Of a DNA stretch of 64,000 bases, positions 42,747 to 50,759 are shown piece by piece; the stretch's first letter is position 1; the number at the start of each line of letters is the position of its first letter. The notes beneath the pieces were generated by a model that was not told the DNA's origin, searched no databases, and saw only the letters and a list, made by a program, of their open reading frames with translations. The stretch spans positions 124,001 to 188,000 of the forward strand of contig NZ_VNHM01000003.1 of the NCBI RefSeq assembly GCF_008124625.1, given 5' to 3'. The position numbers were made by a program, and so were the translations under genes. The DNA comes from Desulfallas thermosapovorans DSM 6562 (GTDB lineage: Bacteria; Bacillota; Desulfotomaculia; Desulfotomaculales; Desulfallaceae).

Positions 42747-43622
42747 TCAATAAGGAGAACGGGGCACCCCCATCCGGTACTTGCCCCTGGTTTCCAGGCC
42801 TCCGATACCGTCAAAACCGGTAATTGTAGAGGCAATGACATCGCGCAAGCCGATGGGATCATAAATGGAGGTGTAAGCGATCTTCTCCATTACAAACACG
42901 GGATCAAAGGCGTGTATCAACACCCGCTGGGGGGAGCTGGCAAAGTTGGCCCCAGCCGCCAGCAGTGATTCATAATGGGACTGGCAAGCCCCGGCAAATA
43001 TCACCAGGTCATCTTTGCTTTTTTCGTAGCGACGGGCTTCTTTTACAGCAGCCACGAAATGTTTTGAATTGTAGTAATTATTAATATCCGAAAAATCCTT
43101 GGTATCCTTTTTGAAACCATCATGGCCGGTAAGCACAAGCAAATCGGGCCGGTGCTCCAACAATAAGTTATATATTTTTTTCGCTTGCTGCTCCTCCGGT
43201 ATGTTAAAACCGTCCGCCGGTATCTGCAGCTGGCGGTAAGTGGTCATACATAAATCAAGATATTCACCGTCACCGTCAATGTGCAACACCCTCCCCGGTA
43301 CATCAAAGCCCTCCCATTCCCCCTGATCGCCGGGCACTGAACGCATCAAGGTTCTTTCCCGGTCCTTCTGGCGGCGCATAAATACTCTGCGCATCGCTTC
43401 GTGGTTTTTGCTCATGGTCATGCGCCAGTAATCCGCTATTTTACCCGGTTCAATTTTTACCAAATCGGCCATGGGAGCATTAGCACAAAGCCTCATGTCC
43501 AGTCCGTTCAAGCGAGCCATTTTCTTACCGCCATCACAATCGTAAATATCTATCACCTTAAAATAAATATCCAGCCCGTAAGACTTTCGTCCCACCACAT
43601 CACCAACTTTTATATCCGGCAT
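42747..43622 (-). CDS. yabG: Sporulation-specific protease YabG
   Basis: A 291-aa cysteine protease that processes coat proteins (SpoIVA, SafA, and in C. difficile CspBA). Family features are MPDIKVGDVVGRKSYGLDIY, the LVLTGHDGFKKD motif with the active-site His, and FAGACQSHYESLLAAGANFA with the candidate Cys. The end matches TSIYDPIGLRDVIASTITGF. The ATG at 43622 is seven bases after GGAGGGG. As in Bacillus it follows rsmA in gene order, but here ykuK and a glycosyltransferase intervene. A strong terminator-like hairpin sits 70 bp upstream. Confidence 0.96.
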   Translation of the reverse strand: MPDIKVGDVVGRKSYGLDIYFKVIDIYDCDGGKKMARLNGLDMRLCANAPMADLVKIEPGKIADYWRMTMSKNHEAMRRVFMRRQKDRERTLMRSVPGDQGEWEGFDVPGRVLHIDGDGEYLDLCMTTYRQLQIPADGFNIPEEQQAKKIYNLLLEHRPDLLVLTGHDGFKKDTKDFSDINNYYNSKHFVAAVKEARRYEKSKDDLVIFAGACQSHYESLLAAGANFASSPQRVLIHAFDPVFVMEKIAYTSIYDPIGLRDVIASTITGFDGIGGLETRGKYRMGVPRSPY

Positions 43623-43691
43623 CAATCAGCCCCTCCAGTGTTTTTCTATAATTTATGAGTTATATGGTCCCAGGTGTGAATCACTGCCGCA

Positions 43692-43742
43692 TAAAAAAAT
43701 GCCGCTTACGGGGTGAAGAAACTTTCACCGCCGGGCGGCATA
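43692..43742 (-). terminator. Two-stem hairpin with T run upstream of yabG
   Basis: Outer stem ATGCCGC / GCGGCAT and inner stem GGTGAAA / TTCACC are followed by seven T on the minus strand. It could stop read-through from the ykuK side or act as a leader attenuator of yabG. Confidence 0.65.
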
Positions 43743-43911
43743 CCTTAAAAATACATTAAAAAAATAATACTCCAAAAGGCAACAACAAAGGGCTGTCAAA
43801 GGTGTCTTAAAGAACTTGCCCCCGTCCCTTCAGGATAAATATGTGCGCTGTTGGATTATGGAAAACACGCACACAGCAGCGTTCTTAAGCTACGAAAGAG
43901 AGGATGGTTAC

Positions 43912-44694
43912 ATGTTTATTGCTGTAATACCCGCAAAAAATGAAGCTAAAAGCCTGGGTAAAGTAATTGCCAATTTACCCACCCGTTACCTGGATTGCAT
44001 TATCCCCGTACTCAACGGCTGCACCGACAATTCACTGGAGGTTTTGGAAAATCTCAATTGCCCGCTTCTGGCCCCGCTGTGGTTTGACGAACCACTGGGC
44101 ATAGACGTTCCCCGGGCAGTGGGTGCAATGGAAGCGACCCGGCTTGGTGCGGACGGGATACTGTTCATTGACGGTGATATGGCCGGAGCCAGTGAAGAGA
44201 TGCTTACCAGGCTGGTGCTGGCCGTCCAAAACCAGGGTTTGGACCTGGCCCTGACCAACTGCTACCCGCACAATGCCCGGTATGCTATTCGCCCCCCGGC
44301 CGCTTGCCTGCTCAAATTGAGGGAAGAACTCAACCGTCACCTGCAACTGTTTCATCTCATCGGCACCGCCACTCCTTCCCACGGTCCCCATGCCGTTTCC
44401 GGCCGGCTGCTCCGGTTGGCTAATCCGACTGATTTTGCCATACCGCCACTGCTGCTGGCCAGGGCCGCCCGGGCAGGACTCGCCATCGGTATAGCCGCCG
44501 AAACCACTCACCTGCACCTTGGTTCACCGCTGCGCGGTGCGGAGCATACCCGAAAAATTACCGAAACCATTATTGGTGATTGCCTGTCCGCCCTCCGTGC
44601 CAAAAACGACCAAATTGGCCACCGCATGCTGGACGGGCGTGCTTACATCGGCTACCATCACGAAAGACGCTGGGATTTATTGAAACAAGGCTAA
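43912..44694 (+). CDS. Family 2 glycosyltransferase
   Basis: A 260-aa GT-A enzyme. It opens MFIAVIPAKNEAKSLGKVIA and continues CIIPVLNGCTDNSLEVLENL; the metal-binding DxD is in ADGILFIDGDMAG. The C-terminal half, including ATPSHGPHAVSGRLLRL, is family-typical but does not tell the donor or acceptor sugar. The start is the ATG behind AGAGAGGATGG; the frame is open further upstream without support. There is no membrane segment. It is one of the few plus-strand genes here and is convergent with the ykuK-like gene across a perfect 46-bp palindrome. Confidence 0.85.
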   Translation: MFIAVIPAKNEAKSLGKVIANLPTRYLDCIIPVLNGCTDNSLEVLENLNCPLLAPLWFDEPLGIDVPRAVGAMEATRLGADGILFIDGDMAGASEEMLTRLVLAVQNQGLDLALTNCYPHNARYAIRPPAACLLKLREELNRHLQLFHLIGTATPSHGPHAVSGRLLRLANPTDFAIPPLLLARAARAGLAIGIAAETTHLHLGSPLRGAEHTRKITETIIGDCLSALRAKNDQIGHRMLDGRAYIGYHHERRWDLLKQG

Positions 44695-44699
44695 AAGTT

Positions 44700-44745
44700 T
44701 ATTACAACCATAATAACCATGTACATGGTTATTATGGTTGTAATA
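44700..44745. repeat. Perfect 46-bp palindrome between convergent genes
   Basis: The sequence from 44700 to 44745 equals its own reverse complement with no loop; the centre is CATGTACATG and the ends are TATTACAACC / GGTTGTAATA. It sits six bases after the glycosyltransferase stop and ten before the ykuK stop. It has no T run, yet could terminate both transcripts as RNA. Confidence 0.85.
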
Positions 44746-44754
44746 GCAGCAGTT

Positions 44755-45234
44755 CTACTTGGTGTGTTTATCCGCCACCGAGGAGGCACCGTACGCATCG
44801 GGCTTGATCTTAGCTTCAAACCCGCTGCCCACCACCATACCCACCACCTCTTTAATGAGTTCCCGGGTTTGCCCCTGGTTACCCACATCAATATGCACCT
44901 CAACGGGCATTTCCGCAAGACCGCTGGCGGAAAAATACTCCGCGATTTTGCCACCTAGTTCCAGGCTGAGGGCTGTTTCATAAAATATTTTTTGCCGCAG
45001 GCTTTTTATTTTGCGCTGTATTTTTTTACGGTAAAAGTACCTGGCCCCTTTGCCCAAACGGTGTATTACAACGGCGGTGACAAAACAGGTTTCATCCCTG
45101 ACCATGGAATCAGTACCGATAATAATTTTGTAAGATGAACTGGGCAAACCCCTGATATAACCGGTAACATCATCCATCATTTCCTCAAACGATAACTTCC
45201 CCTTGGAAGGACTGGTAAAAAACACATAGTCCAT
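44755..45234 (-). CDS. RNase H-like YkuK-family protein (DUF458)
   Basis: A 159-aa protein of the YkuK/DUF458 family. The domain shows SFEEMMDDVTGYIRGLPSSS, YKIIIGTDSMVRDETCFVTA, VVIHRLGKGARYFYRKKIQR and EVHIDVGNQGQTRELIKEVV. The fold is RNase H-like and the acidic residues (GTDS, HIDVG) are retained, but no activity is established. The ATG at 45234 is fused to the AAAGGAG site; GTG three codons later would be better spaced. It lies 11 bp after rsmA and so is probably co-transcribed. Confidence 0.85.
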   Translation of the reverse strand: MDYVFFTSPSKGKLSFEEMMDDVTGYIRGLPSSSYKIIIGTDSMVRDETCFVTAVVIHRLGKGARYFYRKKIQRKIKSLRQKIFYETALSLELGGKIAEYFSASGLAEMPVEVHIDVGNQGQTRELIKEVVGMVVGSGFEAKIKPDAYGASSVADKHTK

Positions 45235-45245
45235 CTCCTTTTGTG

Positions 45246-46115
45246 TTACCTTAAATTGGCATAGGCATCAGCCAGACGGGCAAACTCCTGTAAATTTAAT
45301 GTCTCGCCCCGGCGCACCGGGTTAATTCCAGCCTGCTGCAAAATGTCAAGCCACCTATCCCTGGATAATCCTTTATCCATGCTGACCAGCGCGTTAAGCA
45401 GTGTTTTACGCCGCTGTTGAAATGCCGCCCTGACCAAAGCAAAAAAAACCTGTTCATTTACAACATCCACAGCCGGGCTTTTCCTTACCGTCATGCTTAC
45501 CACTGCCGAGTCCACTTCCGGGCGCGGTAGAAATACAGTGCGGGGTACTTTAAAGGCGGTCTTGACCACCGCATAATAATTGGCGGTCACCGTGAGGGCA
45601 CCGTAATCCTTGGTACCCGGGGAGGCGCAGAGCCGCCTAGCCACCTCTTCCTGGACCATCACAACAATCCTTTGAGCGGCAGTGTGCCTTTCCAGTAGAT
45701 GCATGATCAAGGGAGTGGTAATATAATACGGCAGGTTAGCCACCACCTTGTACCCACCCGCCAGAGTACCGGTTTGGTCTTGAACCAGCCGGTTAATGTC
45801 CGTCTTCAGCGCATCCGCCTCCACCAGCGTGACATTATCCAGACCATCCAAAGTTTCGGCCAACAGCGGAAGCACAGTGCGGTCAATTTCTATGGCTATT
45901 ACCCGCTCCGCCTTTTGGGCCAGGCGGGTGGTCAGGGCACCCACCCCCGGGCCGATTTCCACCACGGTATCGGTACTGTTTAACTCGGCAGCAATGATGA
46001 TCTTATTTATAATATTACCGTCAATCAGGAAATTTTGCCCCAAATTTTTTTTAATTCTGAAGCCGTGGCGCTGCAGCAAATCCCGTACTGCTCCGGGTGA
46101 TGTAGGATCTAACAT
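45246..46115 (-). CDS. rsmA: 16S rRNA dimethyladenosine transferase RsmA (KsgA)
   Basis: A 289-aa SAM-dependent enzyme that dimethylates A1518 and A1519 of 16S rRNA late in 30S assembly. It carries FRIKKNLGQNFLIDGNIINK, the SAM motif TVVEIGPGVGALTTRLAQKA, and the catalytic motif VVANLPYYITTPLIMHL. The ATG follows CCGGAGGTATAG. In B. subtilis rnmV lies immediately upstream; here only 98 bp separate rsmA from the yabE-like gene, so rnmV is absent at this site. Confidence 0.97.
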   Translation of the reverse strand: MLDPTSPGAVRDLLQRHGFRIKKNLGQNFLIDGNIINKIIIAAELNSTDTVVEIGPGVGALTTRLAQKAERVIAIEIDRTVLPLLAETLDGLDNVTLVEADALKTDINRLVQDQTGTLAGGYKVVANLPYYITTPLIMHLLERHTAAQRIVVMVQEEVARRLCASPGTKDYGALTVTANYYAVVKTAFKVPRTVFLPRPEVDSAVVSMTVRKSPAVDVVNEQVFFALVRAAFQQRRKTLLNALVSMDKGLSRDRWLDILQQAGINPVRRGETLNLQEFARLADAYANLR

Positions 46116-46182
46116 ACTATAACTATACCTCCGGGTGTTTAATAAAGATTTTTCATTATATCATACCAATTCAGCCCCACAA

Positions 46183-46213
46183 ATAAAAAGGAGAGGCAAA
46201 AAGCCTCCCTCCT
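46183..46213 (-). terminator. Terminator of the yabE-like gene
   Basis: A stem AAGGAG..GGAGGC / GCCTCTCCTT (one bulge) at the stop codon is followed by TTTTT on the minus strand. Confidence 0.75.
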
Positions 46214-47131
46214 TTATTCAAGCAAATATACTTTAACTGTACGCCTGCCCCAACTTAAGGCCTGACTGCGACTTTCCAGAAAAACATCAATCCGGTTTCC
46301 TCTGATGGCTCTTCCCTTGTCCATGGCCGTGCAGTACCCGTACCCTTCCACGTACAGCCGGCTGCCCATGGGAATTACCGACGGGTCCACCGCCACAATT
46401 CCCACACGGGGGCTAACCCCGGTGGCAGTGTTGTTTCCGGTATAGGTATAAGCGGTGGCCACCATATCATAAGCACGGGAAAACCTGATGGTATTGCCAC
46501 CCCTGGTAACGGTGCGCATGGTGCCCACCCGGACCACCCGGTCCACGGGTTCCTCAATAACAGTGCTGGCCAAAAGTTTCTTTTCCACCTCTTTACCGTT
46601 TTTATATACTATTTCCCATATCTTTTTTTCCAGTCCCTCTTTGCCGTTATTGATTACCCGGACAATACCGCTAAACAATGTATTATCCGCCTCCCGCTGT
46701 ATCCGGTAGGGGATGGGTACTTCTTCCTCAACAACCTTGGTGGTGATACGGTCCACTTGAATACTGGTTTCCTTATCCAGCCGGGTATCAAGGCCGGGGG
46801 TCACCTGATCCCGCTCCCCAAGCACCACGCCTTCTTCCTCAAGTACCTCACCAACGGTTTTGGCAGAGCTGAGCAGATGATATTTTTCATTACCCACCTG
46901 CAATTGTACCGGCACCGCCCGGCGCACTTCAACCGTCATACCATCAGTCAAGGCGGTATCCAAACCCGGGTTCACCCGGTCCTTTTCGGCCAGGTCAATA
47001 CCGTTTTCCTGTAACACTCCGGCAACGTCACTATAAAAAGTATGCACCTGCCACTTCTTACCGTCCACCAACAGATTAACTTCCTTTTGGGCCACCCGGT
47101 ATGCTGAGATAATAGCCACAACCAGCAGCAA
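46214..47131 (-). CDS. YabE-like protein: DUF348 repeats, G5 and 3D domains
   Basis: At least 305 aa of a membrane-anchored cell-wall protein. After a transmembrane segment come two DUF348 repeats (KWQVHTFYSDVAGVLQENGI and SAKTVGEVLEEEGVVLGERD), a G5 domain (about 125-205) and a C-terminal 3D domain with the catalytic aspartates (MVATAYTYTG, VGIVAVDPSVIPMGSRLYVE, YCTAMDKGRAIRGNRID). Related Rpf/Sps proteins cleave peptidoglycan. The frame is open upstream to a GGAGGG site at 47225-47230 whose only suitable start is ATT (47218); that would add 29 residues including the front of the membrane segment. The 47131 TTG lacks a convincing site. Confidence 0.9.
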   Translation of the reverse strand: MLLVVAIISAYRVAQKEVNLLVDGKKWQVHTFYSDVAGVLQENGIDLAEKDRVNPGLDTALTDGMTVEVRRAVPVQLQVGNEKYHLLSSAKTVGEVLEEEGVVLGERDQVTPGLDTRLDKETSIQVDRITTKVVEEEVPIPYRIQREADNTLFSGIVRVINNGKEGLEKKIWEIVYKNGKEVEKKLLASTVIEEPVDRVVRVGTMRTVTRGGNTIRFSRAYDMVATAYTYTGNNTATGVSPRVGIVAVDPSVIPMGSRLYVEGYGYCTAMDKGRAIRGNRIDVFLESRSQALSWGRRTVKVYLLE

Positions 47132-47366
47132 AACAGCCAGCCCTGCCGCCGCAACCCTGCCATTGAAGAAGTTGTCGGTCGGGGTATACTCCGCGGCGTT
47201 TTTGTTCCATAAACTAATAATTATCCCTCCCTAAACAAACCACAACATGTAAACCCTGCCGGTACCAACTGTACCATAAATCCGGTTCGTTAAAATACAT
47301 GTTACTATAGACTATGCCGGTTCTCTTTAATTAGTTAAGATTGGTGGGAAGGTCGTTATCCGTGAC

Positions 47367-47549
47367 TTAGCTTATAATATATTCGCCACATATTGTCTTT
47401 TTCCTGCCGCTCTGGCTAAGTTGTAAAACATACCCACCTGTATTGTATTCTATGCGGCCTGTCCCGGTTTTTATTACTTTACCATTTTTTACAGCTATTG
47501 AAAAGTCCCCCAGTAAAAATATAACAAAAAAACAGCTGCTCAAGAGCAA
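47367..47549 (-). CDS. Possible small protein
   Basis: A 60-aa ORF whose last 45 residues (AVKNGKVIKTGTGRIEYNTG, GYVLQLSQSGRKKTICGEYI) look like a compact beta-rich protein. Its first codons, however, lie in the cobO terminator, and no standard start codon with a ribosome site is available; an unusual ATA start after GGGGGACTTTTCA would be needed. It may be a small real gene, a remnant, or chance. I recognise no family. It lies between cobO and the yabE-like gene on the same strand. Confidence 0.25.
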   Translation of the reverse strand: MLLSSCFFVIFLLGDFSIAVKNGKVIKTGTGRIEYNTGGYVLQLSQSGRKKTICGEYIIS

Positions 47550-47556
47550 CTGCTTT
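47524..47556 (-). terminator. Terminator of cobO
   Basis: The stem CAGTTGCTC / GAGCAGCTG (one wobble) is followed by seven T on the minus strand, just beyond the cobO stop. Confidence 0.85.
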
Positions 47557-47564
47557 ATTTGACT

Positions 47565-48110
47565 TTAAAACTCGATACCCTTTTGGGCCGGAATACCGGC
47601 GGCAAAGGGATGTTTTATTTCTTTCATTTCCGTTACCAGGTCCGCCAGATTGGCCACCTCTTCAGCCACATTGCGCCCGGTAAGTACCAGGTGCACACCG
47701 GGCGGTTTACTGCGGATTATATCCAGCACCTCCGCCAGGTCCACCAGCCCGTAGTGCACAGCATAGTTTATTTCATCCAGGATGATCATATCGGCGGCCC
47801 CTTCCACCACAGCCTTTTTGGCCTCTTGAAGGGCATTTTGGGCCGCCGCCCGGTGCGCCTCCAAACCATCGTCACCGGCCCCCTTGATAAAGCCTTCCCC
47901 CATTTGCCTCATCACAAAGTTGGGGCCCAGTTTTTCCGCCGCCTTGAGCTCGCCGTATTTCCAACCGCCCTTGATAAATTGCAAAACCAATACCTTCATG
48001 CCCTGGCCCCAGGCCCTGAGGGCCATACCCAGCGCCGCGGTGGTTTTACCTTTGCCATTTCCTGTAAATACCAGCGTCAACCCCCTGGTGTTGCCCGGTG
48101 TCTGTTCCAA
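47565..48110 (-). CDS. cobO: Corrinoid adenosyltransferase CobO/BtuR
   Basis: A 181-aa ATP:cob(I)yrinic acid a,c-diamide adenosyltransferase, which makes the adenosyl form of cobalamin. The P-loop is TGNGKGKTTAALG (residues 16-28), followed by MKVLVLQFIKGGWKYGELKA and the DMIILDEINYAVHYGLVDLA motif. The length is normal. The TTG start follows AAGGGGG. In B. subtilis nothing similar lies between tatD and yabE, so cobO is an insertion here. No cobalamin riboswitch is visible upstream. The organism therefore probably uses or makes cobamides, in keeping with one-carbon metabolism. Confidence 0.95.
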   Translation of the reverse strand: MEQTPGNTRGLTLVFTGNGKGKTTAALGMALRAWGQGMKVLVLQFIKGGWKYGELKAAEKLGPNFVMRQMGEGFIKGAGDDGLEAHRAAAQNALQEAKKAVVEGAADMIILDEINYAVHYGLVDLAEVLDIIRSKPPGVHLVLTGRNVAEEVANLADLVTEMKEIKHPFAAGIPAQKGIEF

Positions 48111-48180
48111 CGAATCAACCCCCTTGATCCAATTTCAGGCGCGGTGGCCTGATAACAGTCCCCGCATTGTCTATTTTAGG

Positions 48181-48205
48181 TTCAATGGCGCCCCCGGCAC
48201 CAAAG
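48181..48205 (+). repeat. Orphan 3' arm related to the palindromic repeat family
   Basis: TTCAATGGCG followed by CCCCCGGCACCAAAG resembles the right arm and flank of the repeats at 41 and 57 kb. No matching left arm is present. It lies in the 198-bp gap between cobO and tatD, which holds no gene. Confidence 0.35.
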
Positions 48206-48308
48206 CCTGCGCGACACATAAGCCCGTTTTAATAGCCGGGCTTGACTACCTGAACAAGCTCCATGAGCATATTCTACCATAGACCCCGCCAATAGCAGCA
48301 CCTTACTT

Positions 48309-49133
48309 TCATTCCATATTGAACAATTTTTTAGCGTTGGCGGTGGTAACCCGGGCCAGTTCCCCCGGCGGCATATCCCTTAACCGGGCAATATGCTCAG
48401 CTATGTATTTTACATAGGCCGGCTCATTGCGCCGCCCCCGGTAAGGCTCCGGGGCCAGGTAGGGGCAGTCGGTTTCTATGAGCAGCCGGTCTTGCGGCAC
48501 CTTAACGGCAATTTCCTTTAACTTGGGCGCTTTTTTAAAGGTTACCGGCCCGGCCAGGGAAATATAAAACCCCATCTCCATGGCCTGCCGGGCCCATTCC
48601 CAACTACCGCTGAAACAGTGCATCACACCCCCGGCGGGGCTGATACCGTCGGCACGCAAAATATCCATCATATCCCCGAAGGCGTCCCGCACGTGAATAA
48701 TCACCGGCATGACCAGTTCCCGCACCAGGGCCAGCTGCTCCCGGAAGATTTGGCGCTGCACCGGGCGCGGGGAAAGATCCCGGTAGTAATCCAGGCCCAT
48801 TTCCCCCAGCGCCACCACCCGGGGATGGCGGGCCAAACCGGCCAGACGGTCCAGGTAATCCGGGGCCACATCTGCAGCATCATGGGGGTGCACCCCCACC
48901 GCCGCCACCACGCCGGGGCGGCTTTGGGCCATGGCCAGCGCCTGCTCCGAGGAATTTACGTCAAAGCCCACGCACAGCACCCGGGTGACCCTGGCCCCGG
49001 CCATGCGGCTGAACACCTGGTCCAGGTCGGCGTCAAATTGTTCATCGTACAGGTGGGTATGGGTATCAAACAGCTCACCGGTCACCGGTGTCCCGGCGGT
49101 TACCCGGTTTATTTGACCCGTTCCGGTATCCAT
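48309..49133 (-). CDS. tatD: TatD-family metal-dependent deoxyribonuclease
   Basis: A 274-aa TIM-barrel hydrolase of the TatD family, with 3'-5' exonuclease activity in studied members. The metal ligands are in ELFDTHTHLYDEQFDADLDQ, ALGEMGLDYYRD, MPVIIHVRDAF, GGVMHCFSG and LLIETDCPYLAPEPYRGRRN. Its start (ATG 49133) touches the metG stop (TAAATG), with GGAGGAGG inside the metG end serving as its ribosome site, so the two are coupled. This is the metS-yabD order of B. subtilis. An N-terminal extension of about 15 residues precedes the barrel. Confidence 0.95.
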   Translation of the reverse strand: MDTGTGQINRVTAGTPVTGELFDTHTHLYDEQFDADLDQVFSRMAGARVTRVLCVGFDVNSSEQALAMAQSRPGVVAAVGVHPHDAADVAPDYLDRLAGLARHPRVVALGEMGLDYYRDLSPRPVQRQIFREQLALVRELVMPVIIHVRDAFGDMMDILRADGISPAGGVMHCFSGSWEWARQAMEMGFYISLAGPVTFKKAPKLKEIAVKVPQDRLLIETDCPYLAPEPYRGRRNEPAYVKYIAEHIARLRDMPPGELARVTTANAKKLFNME

Positions 49134-50693
49134 TTATTCCTCCTCCCCCAGGGTGGCCGGGTCAATGCGCGGGAACAGCGGCTCACCCCGTTTTAACACG
49201 GTACCGCCCGGTAGCTTACCCCACACAAGGGATTCCCAGGTATGCAGTTGGGGTTTGTCTTCAATTCCCAACAGGGGCCAGGCCCGCCCGGGCAGTCCGG
49301 GCATAAAGGGTGACACCATCACCGTGGCAAAGCGCAATACCTCGGCTACGTTATAAAGCACGGTATTCAGCCGCTCCTGTTTCTCCGGGTCTTTGGCCAG
49401 CGCCCAGGGAGCAGTTTCCTCCAGGTATTTGTTGGCCCGACCCACCAGGCGCATTATGGCCGCCAGGGCATTGGAAATCTCCCGGCGTTCCATTAACTCC
49501 TCCACCTCCGCCGGCGTTGTGCGAGCCAAATCCAACAGTTCCCCGTCCGGTCCTTCGGGGTCGGAGGGGGGCTTTAACTGCCCTTTGAAATACTTGTTGA
49601 CCATGGCACAGGTACGGTTGAACAGGTTGCCGAAATCATTGGCCAGGTCAACATTGATACGGTGCACCAGGGCCTCCTCGGAATAAATGATATCAGCCCC
49701 CAGGGGCATTTCCCGGAGCAAGTAATAGCGTATGGCATCCACACCGTATTTATCGATTAATACCAGCGGGTCCACCACGTTGCCCTTGGATTTGCTCATT
49801 TTGCCGCTGTCCAATAGCACCCAGCCGTGTCCCACCACCTGCTTGGGCAGGGGTAAATCCAGGGCCATAAGGAGAATGGGCCAGATAATGGTATGAAAAC
49901 GAACGATATCTTTACCCACCAGGTGTATATCGGCGGGCCAGAACTGTTGGTACAAGGCATCGTTTTCCTCATCGTAACCCAAAGCCGAAATATAGTTGGT
50001 CAGCGCATCCACCCAGACGTATATAACGTGCTTTTCGTCAAAGGGCACGGGAATACCCCAGTCAAAGGTGGTACGGGAAACGCAAAGGTCCTCCAGACCG
50101 CTTTTGATAAAACTGACCATTTCATTGCGCCGGGAGGTGGGCTGGATAAAATCGGGATTGTCCTCGATATACTTGAGCAAGCGATCGGCATACTTGGACA
50201 TTTTAAAGAAATAACTTTCCTCCTCCAACGGCTCCACCGGGCGACCACAGTCGGGGCAGTTGCCCTCCTCCAGGCGCGCCTCGGTCCACAGGGTTTCACA
50301 GGGTGTACAGTACCAACCCTTATAGTTGGCCTTATAAATATCACCCTGATCGTACAGTTTCTGGAAGAATTTCTGCACCACCCTTTTGTGCCTCTCTTCG
50401 GTGGTACGAATAAAATCATCATTGCTGATGTTCAAACTGCTCCAAAGGTGCTTGAAACCGGCCACAATCTTATCCACATACTCCAGCGGCGTTTCACCCC
50501 GCTCCCGGGCCGAGCGCTCAATTTTCTGGCCGTGCTCGTCAGAGCCGGTCAAAAACCAAACCTCATGGCCGGTCAGTTTCTTAAACCTGGCCATGGCGTC
50601 GGCGGCTACAGTAGTATAGGCGTGCCCGATATGCAGGTTATCGCTGGGATAATAAATTGGCGTGGTTATATAAAAGGTTTTCTTTTTTTCCAT
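49134..50693 (-). CDS. metG: Methionyl-tRNA synthetase, short form
   Basis: A 519-aa class I synthetase that charges tRNA-Met. It has the HIGH-type motif NLHIGHAYTTVAADAMARF, a zinc knuckle (YCTPCETLWTEARLEEGNCP, then DCGRPVEPL) and the KMSKSKGNVVDPL loop, followed by the anticodon-binding helical domain. The C-terminal OB-fold tRNA-binding/dimerisation domain present in B. subtilis MetS is missing. The ATG giving MEKKKTFYITTPIYYPSDN is nine or so bases after GGGAGG; the longer open frame runs into the leader. It is controlled by the T-box upstream. Confidence 0.96.
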   Translation of the reverse strand: MEKKKTFYITTPIYYPSDNLHIGHAYTTVAADAMARFKKLTGHEVWFLTGSDEHGQKIERSARERGETPLEYVDKIVAGFKHLWSSLNISNDDFIRTTEERHKRVVQKFFQKLYDQGDIYKANYKGWYCTPCETLWTEARLEEGNCPDCGRPVEPLEEESYFFKMSKYADRLLKYIEDNPDFIQPTSRRNEMVSFIKSGLEDLCVSRTTFDWGIPVPFDEKHVIYVWVDALTNYISALGYDEENDALYQQFWPADIHLVGKDIVRFHTIIWPILLMALDLPLPKQVVGHGWVLLDSGKMSKSKGNVVDPLVLIDKYGVDAIRYYLLREMPLGADIIYSEEALVHRINVDLANDFGNLFNRTCAMVNKYFKGQLKPPSDPEGPDGELLDLARTTPAEVEELMERREISNALAAIMRLVGRANKYLEETAPWALAKDPEKQERLNTVLYNVAEVLRFATVMVSPFMPGLPGRAWPLLGIEDKPQLHTWESLVWGKLPGGTVLKRGEPLFPRIDPATLGEEE

Positions 50694-50759
50694 AATTATG
50701 ACCTCCCTTAATGCTAATATTAAGCAGCAATAATTTTCCAGGCTCATGGCGCCATAAAT

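Noticed and set aside
42747-43625. TTG start at 43625 for yabG
   Set aside because: The ATG three bases later has better spacing to GGAGGGG, so the longer reading was not used.
47132-47217. Out-of-frame ATG (MEQKRRGVYPD) as start of the yabE-like gene
   Set aside because: It is in a different frame from the conserved domains and leads to a stop; the in-frame ATT or TTG are the real options.
48111-48308. Cobalamin riboswitch upstream of cobO
   Set aside because: No B12 box (GCCACTG) or other conserved core of the riboswitch is present in the gap.
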